Assembly (NCBI GenBank): GCA_019931185.1
Contig: JAINDK010000009.1
Location: 1-64,000, forward strand
Direction: 5' to 3'
Length of the DNA: 64,000 bases
From: Bryobacter sp. CoA8 C33
Lineage (GTDB): Bacteria > Acidobacteriota > Terriglobia > Bryobacterales > Bryobacteraceae
In this document: piece by piece, positions 27,080 to 35,591 of the stretch
Numbering within the stretch: position 1 is the stretch's first letter
Layout of the letters: every line of letters starts with the position of its first letter
Translations under genes and position numbers: made by a program
Notes under the pieces: model-generated
What the model saw: the letters and a program-made list of their open reading frames with translations, nothing else
What the model was told of the DNA's origin: nothing
The model's database searches: none

Positions 27080-27681
27080 CGGTACCGCCCTCCCAGCCGG
27101 CGCCACAGCAGCGCCGCCAAATGGAAGAAAGCGGAAAAGGAGACCGCGATCGAAACGCAGCCGACTCCGGCGGTGGATCCGAACAGTGCCGCCATGAGCG
27201 GGGCGGGGAATTTCGCCTTCGCCGCCATCAGCGCCGTGAAGCCGTTGACTGGCACACCCATCAGCAAGCCGCCCATAGCCATCAGCATCAACGCCGGTTC
27301 CGTGTGCCGGATCCCCTTGACCACCAGCCCGGCGAGCAAACCGACCACGATGAGAAACAACGGGTCGGCCAGTTGCAAAAATGATCCGAGCATCAGAACG
27401 AGCCCCGCGCCCGGTCCGATTACCCGCAGTGGCAAACCTTCGCGCCAAGGGGCCAAGGCCAGCGCGCACAGCACCAACCATTTGCCGTCGAAGAAGACGC
27501 GGTCCGTGAGCCAGTACACCAATTGCCAGCCCTGCGCTGCTGGCGGAGCGGGAACCAGGCGGCGCAGGATCTCAGTTGCGATTAGGCCGCCAAGGGCGAA
27601 GGCGGCAAGTCCTCGCCAGTTGGGTTCGATGCGATGCGGAATGGCTGTTTCTGCCAATATGTTAAGGACCTCCAGGCCCAC
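27076..27681 (-). CDS. Membrane protein, possible half-size relative of DUF418
   Basis: This hydrophobic protein of up to 201 residues has about five predicted transmembrane segments. One segment, [20 protein letters not shown], resembles AYWWANQVFFEGKMRFLFSL of the adjacent DUF418 protein. This suggests a shared origin or partial duplication. Its upstream end overlaps the DUF418 gene by about 100 bases, so the true start may be internal and is not resolved. Function is unknown. Context suggests co-expression with the DUF418 gene. Confidence 0.55.
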   Translation of the reverse strand: MGLEVLNILAETAIPHRIEPNWRGLAAFALGGLIATEILRRLVPAPPAAQGWQLVYWLTDRVFFDGKWLVLCALALAPWREGLPLRVIGPGAGLVLMLGSFLQLADPLFLIVVGLLAGLVVKGIRHTEPALMLMAMGGLLMGVPVNGFTALMAAKAKFPAPLMAALFGSTAGVGCVSIAVSFSAFFHLAALLWRRLGGRYR

Positions 27682-28919
27682 TCCACCGGGCCGAAGCGAA
27701 AGTAGCGCAGCCAGAGCGGACTCAATATCAGGTTAATCGACCACATCGCAGCCACCAAATAAAGCAGTTGGTGGCGCTCGAGGGTGGCGAATTTCCCCAA
27801 GCCGTAGCCATTGAAAAACAGCGTCATCAGCGCGCTGGTCAGCAGATAGTTCGTCAGCGCCATCTGTCCGGTGCGAGCTAGCAACGATCGCAGCGGCGCC
27901 AGCCAGCCAAGGCGGTAAACCAAAAGCAGCAGGCCGAGATGGCCTAGCCCAACACTGAGCCGGCCATACTCATAGGCGGCCGTCGTGAATTGCAAGACCC
28001 ATGGGTCGAAGCCCGAAGCGACGATCTCCCGCGTCATATAAATCAGCGGGGGGATCCCCAATAGATAGCCGGCCGCCGCCAGCGCCGCATAAAATCTCCA
28101 AGGCCGGCCGCCGTTCAGTATTCCACTTTTATAAAAACTCATGCCGAGCAGCATGGGAAAGGCGACATCCAGGAGAATAAAAATCAGCGAGGCGCTCGTC
28201 TGATTACTAAACGCGTTTGGCGCCCGTTGCAATAGATTCGCCCCGTAGCCCTCGCGCCGCTTACGGATTGTCTCTTCGATCTTGGCCCGGTTCTTCACGG
28301 CGTCAAAGTTGTCAAGCATCTCCTGATAGGCCTTGAATTGCGCTTTCTGTTCCTTTGTGCGCTGGCCCTCGGCCACCTTCGCCGCCGCAACGCCCTGATC
28401 CCGTGTTTCGAATTGCGAATACAATAAAGCGGCCGCGGCCAGGTTGATTAGCACAAACACTATGCCTGCCGCCCACAACAGCCGCCGCGGGCTGAGCACC
28501 CGAAAAACAAACAAACCCACGCCAGCCACCCCGTAGGGAAAGAGGATGTCGCCAGCCCAGAGCAAGTAAGCATGCAGCAGGCCGAGGACAATCAACCAGA
28601 GGTTGCGCCGCAGGTAAATGTCGGCCGTGGTGAGGCCGGCGCCCCGGCGCACGGCGCGGTCCGTCAGCAGTACCACGCCCGCGCCAAACAGCAGCGAAAA
28701 CAGAAAGCGCATCTTGCCCTCGAAGAAAACCTGATTGGCCCACCAGTAAGCGAGGTTTGCTCCCGTGGCTCCGCCCCAAGCCAGGGGATTTTCGTAGGCG
28801 GCCTCCGGCAGTCCGAAATCCTGGATATTCATCAGCAGGATGCCAAGCAGAGCGCAGCCGCGCAGCATATCCACCGCACTCAGCCGTTCTTCCTTTTCGA
28901 CTGGCCCCGTTTGTTCCAT
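27582..28919 (-). CDS. DUF418 domain-containing membrane protein
   Basis: This 445-residue polytopic membrane protein shows the family N-terminus RLSAVDMLRGCALLGILLMN and the FFEGKMRFLFSLLFGAG motif. The C-terminal DUF418 region is GQMALTNYLLTSALMTLFF, ending with [22 protein letters not shown]418 proteins are thought to be transporters or acyl-transfer related, but their role is unproven. The start ATG at 28919 precedes the conserved block, and a longer frame exists. The protein ends about 18 residues after the usual WQKQP end, into the next gene. It is divergent from a small membrane protein gene. Confidence 0.88.
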   Translation of the reverse strand: MEQTGPVEKEERLSAVDMLRGCALLGILLMNIQDFGLPEAAYENPLAWGGATGANLAYWWANQVFFEGKMRFLFSLLFGAGVVLLTDRAVRRGAGLTTADIYLRRNLWLIVLGLLHAYLLWAGDILFPYGVAGVGLFVFRVLSPRRLLWAAGIVFVLINLAAAALLYSQFETRDQGVAAAKVAEGQRTKEQKAQFKAYQEMLDNFDAVKNRAKIEETIRKRREGYGANLLQRAPNAFSNQTSASLIFILLDVAFPMLLGMSFYKSGILNGGRPWRFYAALAAAGYLLGIPPLIYMTREIVASGFDPWVLQFTTAAYEYGRLSVGLGHLGLLLLVYRLGWLAPLRSLLARTGQMALTNYLLTSALMTLFFNGYGLGKFATLERHQLLYLVAAMWSINLILSPLWLRYFRFGPVEWAWRSLTYWQKQPFRIASNPTGEDLPPSPLAA

Positions 28920-28944
28920 AAGATGAGCATAGAGGCAATTCACA

Positions 28945-29289
28945 TTGAACAAAACGCAGGGAGTCTTCCTCTGGATGATGTTTCTCCTGGCCGCCAATAC
29001 GGGAGTGATCCTGACGCTGCTGCGCGAACGGATCGTCTTCCGGAGATTCCGCGATGAGATCGCCGGGTTTCTACCGCCAGGCTACGACCCGAAGCGGCTC
29101 GACTATCCCTATCTTTTCTCCTTCACCACCCCACCGGCCTGGTCCCGGGCCCTCGCCGCCCATCGCCAGCGTCATCCAGAACATCCCTACCGGGCATCCT
29201 GGGATCGCTTTGTATCCATTCGCCGCGTGCTCATGCTCGGCGAACTTTTGACGCTGGCCGCTTTCGTTCTCTGGATGTTCTTGGGATAA
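28945..29289 (+). CDS. Small two-helix membrane protein, unknown function
   Basis: This protein of up to 114 residues has hydrophobic segments at both ends ([20 protein letters not shown] and [19 protein letters not shown]). A charged, proline-rich middle lies between them ([18 protein letters not shown]). The frame starts with TTG at 28945, preceded by AGAGG, and ATG at 28975 is the alternative. I do not recognise the family. It is divergent from the DUF418 gene with only 25 bases between starts, and 22 bases upstream of a sugar kinase. Codon use agrees with a real gene. Confidence 0.55.
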   Translation: MNKTQGVFLWMMFLLAANTGVILTLLRERIVFRRFRDEIAGFLPPGYDPKRLDYPYLFSFTTPPAWSRALAAHRQRHPEHPYRASWDRFVSIRRVLMLGELLTLAAFVLWMFLG

Positions 29290-29311
29290 ACTGTTGAGTT
29301 CGCCAATTTCT

Positions 29312-30346
29312 ATGAAGTCTGTTGTCACCTTCGGTGAAATCATGTTGCGCCTGGCCCCTCCGGGCATGGAGCGCTTTCTGCAGTCCCCGCAATTCCTGGC
29401 CACCTTCGGCGGTGGCGAGGCCAATGTGGCGGTGAGCGTGTCGGGCTTCGGTTGGCCCTCCCGCTACATCACGGTGCTGCCGGATAACAATGCCATCACC
29501 GACGCCTTCCTCGGCGAGATGCGCCGTTTTGGCGTCGATGTATCGGGCGTTGTGCGTGGCCCCGGCCGCTTCGGCATTTATTTTGTCGAGCCGGGCGCCA
29601 ATCAGCGGGCCGCCAAGGTGCTCTACGACCGCGAAGGCTCCTCAATTGCCGTTGCCAAGCCCGGGGCGATTGATTTCGCCCAGGCCTTCGCCGGCGCGGG
29701 CTGGTTTCATATCACTGGCATCACCCCGGCCATCAGTGCGTCGGCTGCCGAGCTTGCCATTGAAAGCGTGCGCGCAGCCAAGAAACTGGGCCTGACCGTC
29801 TCCTGCGATTTGAACTTCAGGAAAAACCTCTGGAAGTATGGCAAGAAGGCTGCCGAGGTCATGCCGCTGCTCGTCGAGCATACCGACGTCATTATCGCCA
29901 ACGAAGAAGACTGCCAGATGGCACTCGGCATCGAAGCTGCCTCCGACGTCCATTCCGGCAAGCTCGACCACTCCGTGTATGAAAAGCTCAGTGCCCGCGT
30001 GCTCGATGCTTATCCGAACGTACAGAACATCGCCATCACCCTGCGCGAGTCCTTTTCGGCTTCCCACAACGGCTGGTCGGCCTGTCTCAATGACCGCGAC
30101 CGCAACTTCATCGTCAGCAAACGCTATGACATCACGCATATCGTCGACCGCGTCGGCGGCGGCGATAGCTTCGCCGGCGGACTGATCTACGGTCTGCTCG
30201 CGTTCCCCACGCAACAGGCAGCCCTCGAATTCGCCGTTGCCGCCAGTTGCCTCAAGCACTCCATCCCCGGAGACTTCAATCGCTTCACCCGCCAGGAAGT
30301 GGAGGGCCTTATCCAGGGCGGCGGTTCCGGACGCGTGCAGCGTTAG
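29312..30346 (+). CDS. kdgK: PfkB-family sugar kinase, probable 2-keto-3-deoxygluconate kinase
   Basis: This 344-residue ribokinase-fold enzyme contains the N-terminal [27 protein letters not shown] and the C-terminal PfkB signature [19 protein letters not shown] with the catalytic Asp. GEIMLRL and GGGEANVAV are typical of KDG kinases, which phosphorylate 2-keto-3-deoxygluconate from pectin or uronate breakdown. The ATG at 29312 fits the first strand; a TTG further upstream is unlikely. About 30 residues between [18 protein letters not shown] and the ATP site match KDG kinase length. A role with the nearby sugar dehydrogenases is an inference. Confidence 0.88.
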   Translation: MKSVVTFGEIMLRLAPPGMERFLQSPQFLATFGGGEANVAVSVSGFGWPSRYITVLPDNNAITDAFLGEMRRFGVDVSGVVRGPGRFGIYFVEPGANQRAAKVLYDREGSSIAVAKPGAIDFAQAFAGAGWFHITGITPAISASAAELAIESVRAAKKLGLTVSCDLNFRKNLWKYGKKAAEVMPLLVEHTDVIIANEEDCQMALGIEAASDVHSGKLDHSVYEKLSARVLDAYPNVQNIAITLRESFSASHNGWSACLNDRDRNFIVSKRYDITHIVDRVGGGDSFAGGLIYGLLAFPTQQAALEFAVAASCLKHSIPGDFNRFTRQEVEGLIQGGGSGRVQR

Positions 30347-30396
30347 CTAACCCTTTTTCCCAGAGCGCCGTTACAATGGGAGCTGTATCCAAAGAT

Positions 30397-31431
30397 ATGA
30401 CTTCACGCCGTCACTTTATGCTCGTGGGACCGGCGTTGCTGAACGGCGCTCCTTTTTCTTCTTCCCTGAAGGCCGCCCAGGCAACAAAAACTCCCAATCT
30501 CTCGGTCTCCGTCAACGAGGTCATCGTTCCCATTACGGTTACGGATGAAAAGGGGAAGTTCGTCAGCGACCTCAAACAGGCTGACTTTCGCATTTACGAC
30601 GAAAACAAGGAACAGAAGATCTCCTACTTCAACGCCGAGCGCGAGCAGCCCGTTGTTGTCGGTTTTCTTCTCGACATGAGCAACCTGAACCGGCTTCACT
30701 GGAAAACCTTCTCCGAGGCAACCGAAGAACTTGTTCTCGCCCTTCTGCCTCAGGAGGGGCCGAAGAAGTTTTCCGGCTACCTGATCACCTATTCGACGAC
30801 GGCGGAAGTGAGCGTGGACACCGTGTCCTCGCCCGACAAGATCCAGGAGAAAATCCGCAAGCTGAAACCCGGCGGCGGAGCCGCGCTCTTTGACGCGATT
30901 TATTTGGCTTGCACGAACCGCAAGCTCGTGCGCGGTGAGCCGATCGAGCCGCGGCGCGTCATTGTCATCATCGGGGATGGTCATGATTCGGCTTCCAAAA
31001 AAGGCATGGAGGAAGTACTGGAACTGGCACAGCGCAACCTCGTGACCATCTTCGGCATGAGCACTGTTGCTTTCGGCTTCAAGGCCGACGGCGAAAAGAA
31101 TCTGATGCGTTTAGCCGAGGAAACCGGCGGCCGTGTCGTGTTTCCCCTCGAAGGGCTCTACAAGGACATATCCGGCTATCTCTCTACCCCATCGGATGAA
31201 GGCAACTACGCTCTGAAAGTCGGCACCGGGCAATATGCCGCTGAACTTGCCAAGGGTATGTTCAATGCCGTTGCCGCCATTCAGGGTGAGGTGACGACTC
31301 AATACATCATCCGTTATGTGCCGGAAAGTACCGACGACCGCAAGAGTTTCCGGCGCATCCGCGTGGAGGTGCCGAATATCCCCGGCTTGAAAGTTCGCTA
31401 TCGTTCGGGCTATTATCCAGCCAATCCCTAA
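30397..31431 (+). CDS. VWFA-related acidobacterial protein (TIGR03436-like), exported
   Basis: This 344-residue protein has a twin-arginine-like start (TSRRHFMLVGPALLNG). A beta-rich domain follows (VNEVIVPITVTDEKGKFVSD; DFRIYDENKEQKISYFNAE), then a von Willebrand A fold (VVVGFLLDMSNLNRLHWKTF; RRVIVIIGDGHDSASKK). The MIDAS motif, normally DxSxS, reads DMSNL, so metal binding may be altered. The C-terminus has TTQYIIRYVPES and VRYRSGYYPANP, typical of this acidobacterial family. Function is unknown, possibly protein binding in the periplasm. The start may also be ATG 30376. A second member lies at 36446-37381. Confidence 0.82.
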   Translation: MTSRRHFMLVGPALLNGAPFSSSLKAAQATKTPNLSVSVNEVIVPITVTDEKGKFVSDLKQADFRIYDENKEQKISYFNAEREQPVVVGFLLDMSNLNRLHWKTFSEATEELVLALLPQEGPKKFSGYLITYSTTAEVSVDTVSSPDKIQEKIRKLKPGGGAALFDAIYLACTNRKLVRGEPIEPRRVIVIIGDGHDSASKKGMEEVLELAQRNLVTIFGMSTVAFGFKADGEKNLMRLAEETGGRVVFPLEGLYKDISGYLSTPSDEGNYALKVGTGQYAAELAKGMFNAVAAIQGEVTTQYIIRYVPESTDDRKSFRRIRVEVPNIPGLKVRYRSGYYPANP

Positions 31432-31565
31432 CGATAAAGACTGGGAGAGCGTCAATCCACCCGTACGGGGATCATTCAGGGAAAAGGCACGATACCGGCA
31501 GCGCAGGCAGGATTTTCACCGTGTTTCAAAATGTACCAGTAGTCGATCAGGAGCGGAACGAAATC

Positions 31566-32336
31566 ATGACCTACTCCGTGTTGACGGTCGCCTTACCGGG
31601 CAAAACTCCAGAACCCGCTGGTGTCATTGTCTATGATGCTGGAAACGAAAAACTGGGCGTCAAACTCCGGCGGGACTGGCATCGCCTCGCCGGCGCGGAT
31701 GACGCCGAGATCTTGTCCGGCATCGAAGCCCACCTCAAACAGCTCTCCCTCGAAATGGGCCCGCTCCGCACTCTCGAGTGGCTCGAATCCACCCTTTCCC
31801 ACGTCTTGCAATTGTCCGAGCGCAGCGAAGTGCAATCAAGCGCCATCGATTTTACGCTTCATCAGTTATACAGCCGGCATGTCCATCCTCCCGTCGAGCC
31901 CTTTGTCACCCACTTGCCTCGCTATGCCGTCCGCAGCGCGGCGGGGAGCTTCGGCGAGGACATTGCCAGCCCGAACGATGTCACCGCCTGGGTCGAGGCC
32001 CCTGCCGGGCTGACAATCACCCGCGACATGTTCGTCTGCGAGGTCTATGGGCGCAGCATGGAGCCCGTGGTGCCTTCTGGCTCGCTGTGCATATTTCGAA
32101 AATTCGGGGCCGGCTCACGAAACAATAAGCGCGTCCTCGTTGAGGACCGGGGCGATTCCTCCCAGCGCTACACACTCAAGGTTTACCATTCCCGTAAATC
32201 CGCCGGTAAGGATCAAGGCTGGGTACACGATGCCATCGAGTTGGCCCCGCTTAATCCCGAGTTTCCCGTGCTGCGTCTGGATCCGGAAGAAGACCGCTAT
32301 GCTGTTCTCGCCGAGTTCGTCCGCGTTCTCGACTAG
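31566..32336 (+). CDS. S24/LexA-type autopeptidase without a recognisable DNA-binding domain
   Basis: This protein of 256 residues (ATG 31566, preceded by GGAG) has a C-terminal S24 peptidase fold. SAAGSFGED has a possible Ala126-Gly127 cleavage site. GRSMEPVVPSGS carries Ser164, and YTLKVYHS carries Lys205, as in LexA and UmuD. The first 110 residues, MTYSVLTVALPGK and following, form a separate alpha/beta-type region with no helix-turn-helix that I can see. The role may be a self-cleaving switch or a UmuD-like factor. A GTG at 31521 is an alternative start. A perfect palindrome, CCCGTACGGG, lies upstream at 31460-31469. The 3' end overlaps the convergent GNAT gene by 4 bases. Confidence 0.75.
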   Translation: MTYSVLTVALPGKTPEPAGVIVYDAGNEKLGVKLRRDWHRLAGADDAEILSGIEAHLKQLSLEMGPLRTLEWLESTLSHVLQLSERSEVQSSAIDFTLHQLYSRHVHPPVEPFVTHLPRYAVRSAAGSFGEDIASPNDVTAWVEAPAGLTITRDMFVCEVYGRSMEPVVPSGSLCIFRKFGAGSRNNKRVLVEDRGDSSQRYTLKVYHSRKSAGKDQGWVHDAIELAPLNPEFPVLRLDPEEDRYAVLAEFVRVLD

Positions 32337-32821
32337 AGCCGCCGCTCAAACCACCAGTCGGTTTGCGGGTCGTTGCCAACCATGAAAACTTTCTCCCCCG
32401 TTTTCTCGAATCCCCACTTGCGGTAGAAATTCTGCGCCCGGAAGTTTTTCTCCCAAACGCCGAGATAGATCTCGCGATAGCCCTGTTCCCAGGCTAGCCG
32501 CAACGTCTCCTCCATCAGTGCGTGTGCCGCTCCCGTGCCGATCACCCGTTGGTCCATATAAAAACGGACCAGTTCCACCCGCCCATCCGGCTCTCCCATC
32601 AGACGGCTGTAGCCGCAAGCTCCCGCCTCATCCTCCCAAATCAGAAAGCTTGACCGGGGATCAGCCAGTTCCGCGGCCACTTTTTCCGGCGCGAACGATG
32701 TATCGAGAAACAGCACCATATCTTCGTCCGTGCAGGTGCCGGCAAAAGTGTCAAAAAACGTGCGCCGCCCCATTTCCACCAGCAGGTCGCGGTCCGCGGG
32801 TGAAGCTATTCGAGCCGGCAT
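32333..32821 (-). CDS. GNAT family N-acetyltransferase
   Basis: This 162-residue protein has the GNAT fold. The N-terminal strand ends FFDTFAGTCTDEDM, the central strand is VELVRFYMDQRVIGTGAAHALM with the acetyl-CoA pyrophosphate loop (Q/R-x-x-G-x-G/A), and the C-terminal motif is LGVWEKNFRAQNFYRKWGFEKTGE. This variant resembles the spermidine/spermine or small-amine acetyltransferase branch, but the substrate is unknown. The ATG at 32821 has GGGAGA just upstream. The start overlaps the end of the TIGR03790 gene by 16 bases, indicating an operon. Confidence 0.88.
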   Translation of the reverse strand: MPARIASPADRDLLVEMGRRTFFDTFAGTCTDEDMVLFLDTSFAPEKVAAELADPRSSFLIWEDEAGACGYSRLMGEPDGRVELVRFYMDQRVIGTGAAHALMEETLRLAWEQGYREIYLGVWEKNFRAQNFYRKWGFEKTGEKVFMVGNDPQTDWWFERRL

Positions 32822-33888
32822 AAAGGATCTCCCACAACGATAGTCTGCCACGATAAGGCCGGCAGGGCGAGATAGTAACTTTCGGCCAAATTTCGCCCAT
32901 TTAGATAAGCTGGAAACAGCACATCCGGCCGGGTGGAAGCAGTCAGGTAGGGTTCGTCCACGTGGCCAGAGACGCCGCTGGCGCCCTCCCACACAGAGTC
33001 GAGCATCATCGACTGTGGACTGCCGGCGAAGAAACTGCCCGGGTTTTTCCAGTCCCCCAGCGTCCAGCTATAGGGCGGATTGCGAAACGTGCGCGCGTTT
33101 GTCGAAACAAACTCCGTCGCAATCGCGCCTGGCAGCCAGCGCAGACCGCTCTTGCGGCTCTTGCGGGCCGGGTCGTTCGACCCCCAACTCGCATAGCCAA
33201 TCACATCGCTCAGGCCCGAGAGCACTCTCGCCGTAACATCCAACACCACGCGGTCGGCCGGCAGAAAGATGGCCGCGTCACGCAGCCATGAGTTTCCTTC
33301 CTCGTCATTGTCCGCCTTCAGGTCGAGCACTACCTTTCCGCGATTTCGCGCGCCCCGGCAGCGCTCTACCGCTGTTCGGGCATCTTCAAAGCTGTAGCCT
33401 GCCAGCCTCGTCACCAAATAGATCGGAAACCGCGGATGCCCGAAGCTCTGATCCTTTTGCCGGTAAAACGGATTTGCGATCCAACCCGCCCGCTCATGCC
33501 GGGATCCGCGCATTTGCCCATACAGCAGTGTCAATTCGCTGTCCACGCTCGCCCCATCGCTCTTCGCGGCGGCCTGTATACGGATTGGAGTTCCCTGCGT
33601 GAGAACGACATACGAGGTCGATTCCACACGGCGGCTCCTTGCGAGGCAATCGCGAATGGGCGCTGCGATTTGCGTCTCAAAAACGGACCACGAAACTGTC
33701 TCCTGCTCTGTCACGCTGACGCCACAAACCTGATCGGGTTTTAGGTTATGCCATTGCTGATAGAAATTCGCCAATCTCCGCGAAAGCGCTGAAACATCGT
33801 TTCTCACCAGGAGAATGCGGGATGCGTCCGTTGCCTGCGCGGCGGCCGCCAGCAGCAGAAGAAGAAGACCGCCCGCCTTTGCCCGCAT
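32806..33888 (-). CDS. TIGR03790 family exported protein
   Basis: This protein of about 360 residues has a signal peptide (GLLLLLLAAAAQATDAS). The family pattern is RILLVRNDVSALSRRLANFY, then YVVLTQGTPIRI, VSRLAGYS-like LVTRLAGYSFEDA, and the C-terminal LSWQTIVVGDPLCRLE. The family name has no known function, but members are exported and seen in Planctomycetes, Acidobacteria and Verrucomicrobia. Start codons at 33888, 33906 and 33912 are all possible, and 33888 gives the tightest signal peptide. It is divergent from the LysR gene and upstream of a GNAT gene. Confidence 0.85.
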   Translation of the reverse strand: MRAKAGGLLLLLLAAAAQATDASRILLVRNDVSALSRRLANFYQQWHNLKPDQVCGVSVTEQETVSWSVFETQIAAPIRDCLARSRRVESTSYVVLTQGTPIRIQAAAKSDGASVDSELTLLYGQMRGSRHERAGWIANPFYRQKDQSFGHPRFPIYLVTRLAGYSFEDARTAVERCRGARNRGKVVLDLKADNDEEGNSWLRDAAIFLPADRVVLDVTARVLSGLSDVIGYASWGSNDPARKSRKSGLRWLPGAIATEFVSTNARTFRNPPYSWTLGDWKNPGSFFAGSPQSMMLDSVWEGASGVSGHVDEPYLTASTRPDVLFPAYLNGRNLAESYYLALPALSWQTIVVGDPLCRLE

Positions 33889-33913
33889 GTTTTTAATCGA
33901 CCCCATAATCAAA

Positions 33914-33922
33914 TGCTATAAT
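33914..33922 (+). promoter_or_regulatory. Extended -10 promoter for the LysR gene
   Basis: TGCTATAAT is a perfect extended -10 element (TGn-TATAAT), 42 bases upstream of the LysR ATG. No clear -35 box is present 17 bases further upstream, which extended -10 promoters often tolerate. The element lies in the gap shared with the divergent TIGR03790 gene, so the LysR product could control both. Confidence 0.6.
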
Positions 33923-33963
33923 CAAGACAGATTTCGCGGCAATTCTGAGCCACTCGTGCATGC

Positions 33964-34884
33964 ATGGATCTGGACCAACTCCATACTTTTCTTGAGATCG
34001 TCCGCCTGAAGAGCTTCTCGAAGGCGGCCCAGACTTGCTTTCGTACCCAACCAGCCATTAGCGCCCAAGTGCGGCAACTCGAACAAGAGTTGAACGCGAA
34101 TCTCTTCGAACGGCTTGGCACTCGCATCGCCCTCACGGCGGCAGGAAAAATTTTCGCCGAGTACGCCGAACAAATGCTCGATCTGCGCCGACGGGCGCAG
34201 GAATCAATTCAGGAACTCGAACGCGTTCCGCGAGGGGAATTGATTATTGCCGCCAACGAGGCGACCTGCATCTACGTCCTCCCCGAGGTCTTCCGCGAAT
34301 TCAAGAAGCAGTTTCCCAACGTACAGTTGCATGTCGATCGCAGCTACGGCTCTCGCGTTCTGCAGGCCGTGCAGGACAACCTCGCCGACTTCGGCATCAC
34401 CCAATTGCCCGTCGATGCCAAAAAGTGTCAGGTCGTCAAGATCCATTCCGACGAAATCAAGCTCATTCTTCCCCCTGGCCACCCTCTTGCCGGACAGCGG
34501 TCCGTCAGCCCGGACGATATCGCCAGCTACCCTCTTTTGCTGCCGAAGACCGGTACGACGCGTGCAAAGTTAAACTCCTGGCTCGAGCCGGTCGAAGAGC
34601 ACATTCAAGTGTCCATGGAGCTGGATTCGACGGAGATGATCAAACGGTTTGTGCAGGCGGGCTTGGGTTTGAGCTTCCTCGCCGCCTCCCACTGCCGTGA
34701 GGAAGTTGCCGCGCAGAAGCTCATCACGCTTTCTTTGAGCCCCGAGCCGATGATCCGCCGCCTCGGTCTCATCTATCGCAAGGATAAGGCCCTCAGCCGC
34801 GCCGCGCTCGGCTTCATCCAGGTCATTCTGGACCAGGCCGGGGAAGGTGTTCGTCCCGTAAGTCTGGTGGGGATAGGCGATTGA
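33964..34884 (+). CDS. LysR-family transcriptional regulator
   Basis: This 306-residue regulator has an N-terminal winged helix-turn-helix (MDLDQLHTFLEIVRLKSFSK, then AQTCFRTQPAISAQVRQLEQ). A substrate-binding domain follows with GELIIAANEATCIYVLPEVF, LADFGITQLPV, GLGLSFLA and related strands. It resembles CysB/Cbl/CynR-type LysR proteins, but the ligand cannot be inferred. It is divergent from the TIGR03790 gene, with an excellent promoter in the gap. A small tail-anchored protein gene follows. Confidence 0.92.
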   Translation: MDLDQLHTFLEIVRLKSFSKAAQTCFRTQPAISAQVRQLEQELNANLFERLGTRIALTAAGKIFAEYAEQMLDLRRRAQESIQELERVPRGELIIAANEATCIYVLPEVFREFKKQFPNVQLHVDRSYGSRVLQAVQDNLADFGITQLPVDAKKCQVVKIHSDEIKLILPPGHPLAGQRSVSPDDIASYPLLLPKTGTTRAKLNSWLEPVEEHIQVSMELDSTEMIKRFVQAGLGLSFLAASHCREEVAAQKLITLSLSPEPMIRRLGLIYRKDKALSRAALGFIQVILDQAGEGVRPVSLVGIGD

Positions 34885-34916
34885 GAACCATTAGGCGCAC
34901 TACCATCTATATCGCC

Positions 34917-35264
34917 ATGGGCGGTCGGACCCAGGTGTTCCCCTCTCCCGATCAGATTCCGACTCCCTTGCGCAAGCAATTGATCCAGTCGACTCGCGGA
35001 ATGAACAGCGCGACGATTCTCATCGCCGACCGTGGCGGACGCGAAGAAATCCGCAAGATCCTCAATGGCCAGCCGTCGGCGCTCCGCAGCCGTTTGCGGG
35101 CCGACTTCCTGCGGCGCAGCGTCGGAGAAGCAGATACCTCGGCGGCCGCTGTTCCGTCGCGGAATCGCCTTACCTGGCGCTCTTGGAGTTACCGCCAGTG
35201 GGCGGAATTGATTTTGCCCGGCGCAGTAGGCCTCGGTCTTTGGCTCTTGTTCACCTGGAAGTAG
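34917..35264 (+). CDS. Small tail-anchored membrane protein, unknown function
   Basis: This 115-residue protein starts MGGRTQVFPSPDQIPTPLRK. A soluble region includes NSATILIADRGGREEIRKIL. A basic linker rich in Arg follows (SALRSRLRADFLRRS). One C-terminal transmembrane helix (ELILPGAVGLGLWLLFTW) ends at the stop, so it is a single-span tail-anchored protein. I do not recognise the family. A TTG at 34881, overlapping the LysR stop, is an alternative start. It may be co-transcribed with the LysR gene. Confidence 0.55.
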   Translation: MGGRTQVFPSPDQIPTPLRKQLIQSTRGMNSATILIADRGGREEIRKILNGQPSALRSRLRADFLRRSVGEADTSAAAVPSRNRLTWRSWSYRQWAELILPGAVGLGLWLLFTWK

Positions 35265-35304
35265 AAATACTGGAATTCGGACCCACCAATCCGATAAGCT
35301 TCTT

Positions 35305-35559
35305 GTGTCAATCCTGTTAGCAAAACAGCGCACCTTGCATGTTTTCAGCGACAACGGCAAGTCGATCCCGGTGTCTCTGCGCAATCAGGGCGGCAACATC
35401 GTCGCCATCGAATCCTGCCAGCCGATTCCTGTTGGCGTCGAGGTCAGTTGGATCCATGGAGGGGATTCCCCACGCAGCCCCCTGCGATTCCCTAGCCAGC
35501 CCCCAGCTACAGGCGAAGAACGGTCGCTACTCGAAATCAGCGTTGCCTTCAGGCCCTGA
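35305..35559 (+). CDS. Short hypothetical protein
   Basis: This 84-residue protein starts with GTG. It is mostly beta-like with IPVSLRNQGGNIVAIESCQP and PVGVEVSWIHGGD, a pattern that vaguely recalls PilZ-type folds, but no PilZ motif is clear. The C-terminal half is Pro/Ser rich. There is no signal peptide. Codon use is unremarkable, and no strong ribosome-binding site is visible. It could be a spurious frame. Confidence 0.35.
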   Translation: MSILLAKQRTLHVFSDNGKSIPVSLRNQGGNIVAIESCQPIPVGVEVSWIHGGDSPRSPLRFPSQPPATGEERSLLEISVAFRP

Positions 35560-35591
35560 TCATTCATGCCTGATATCCTGCTATTGTCTCA

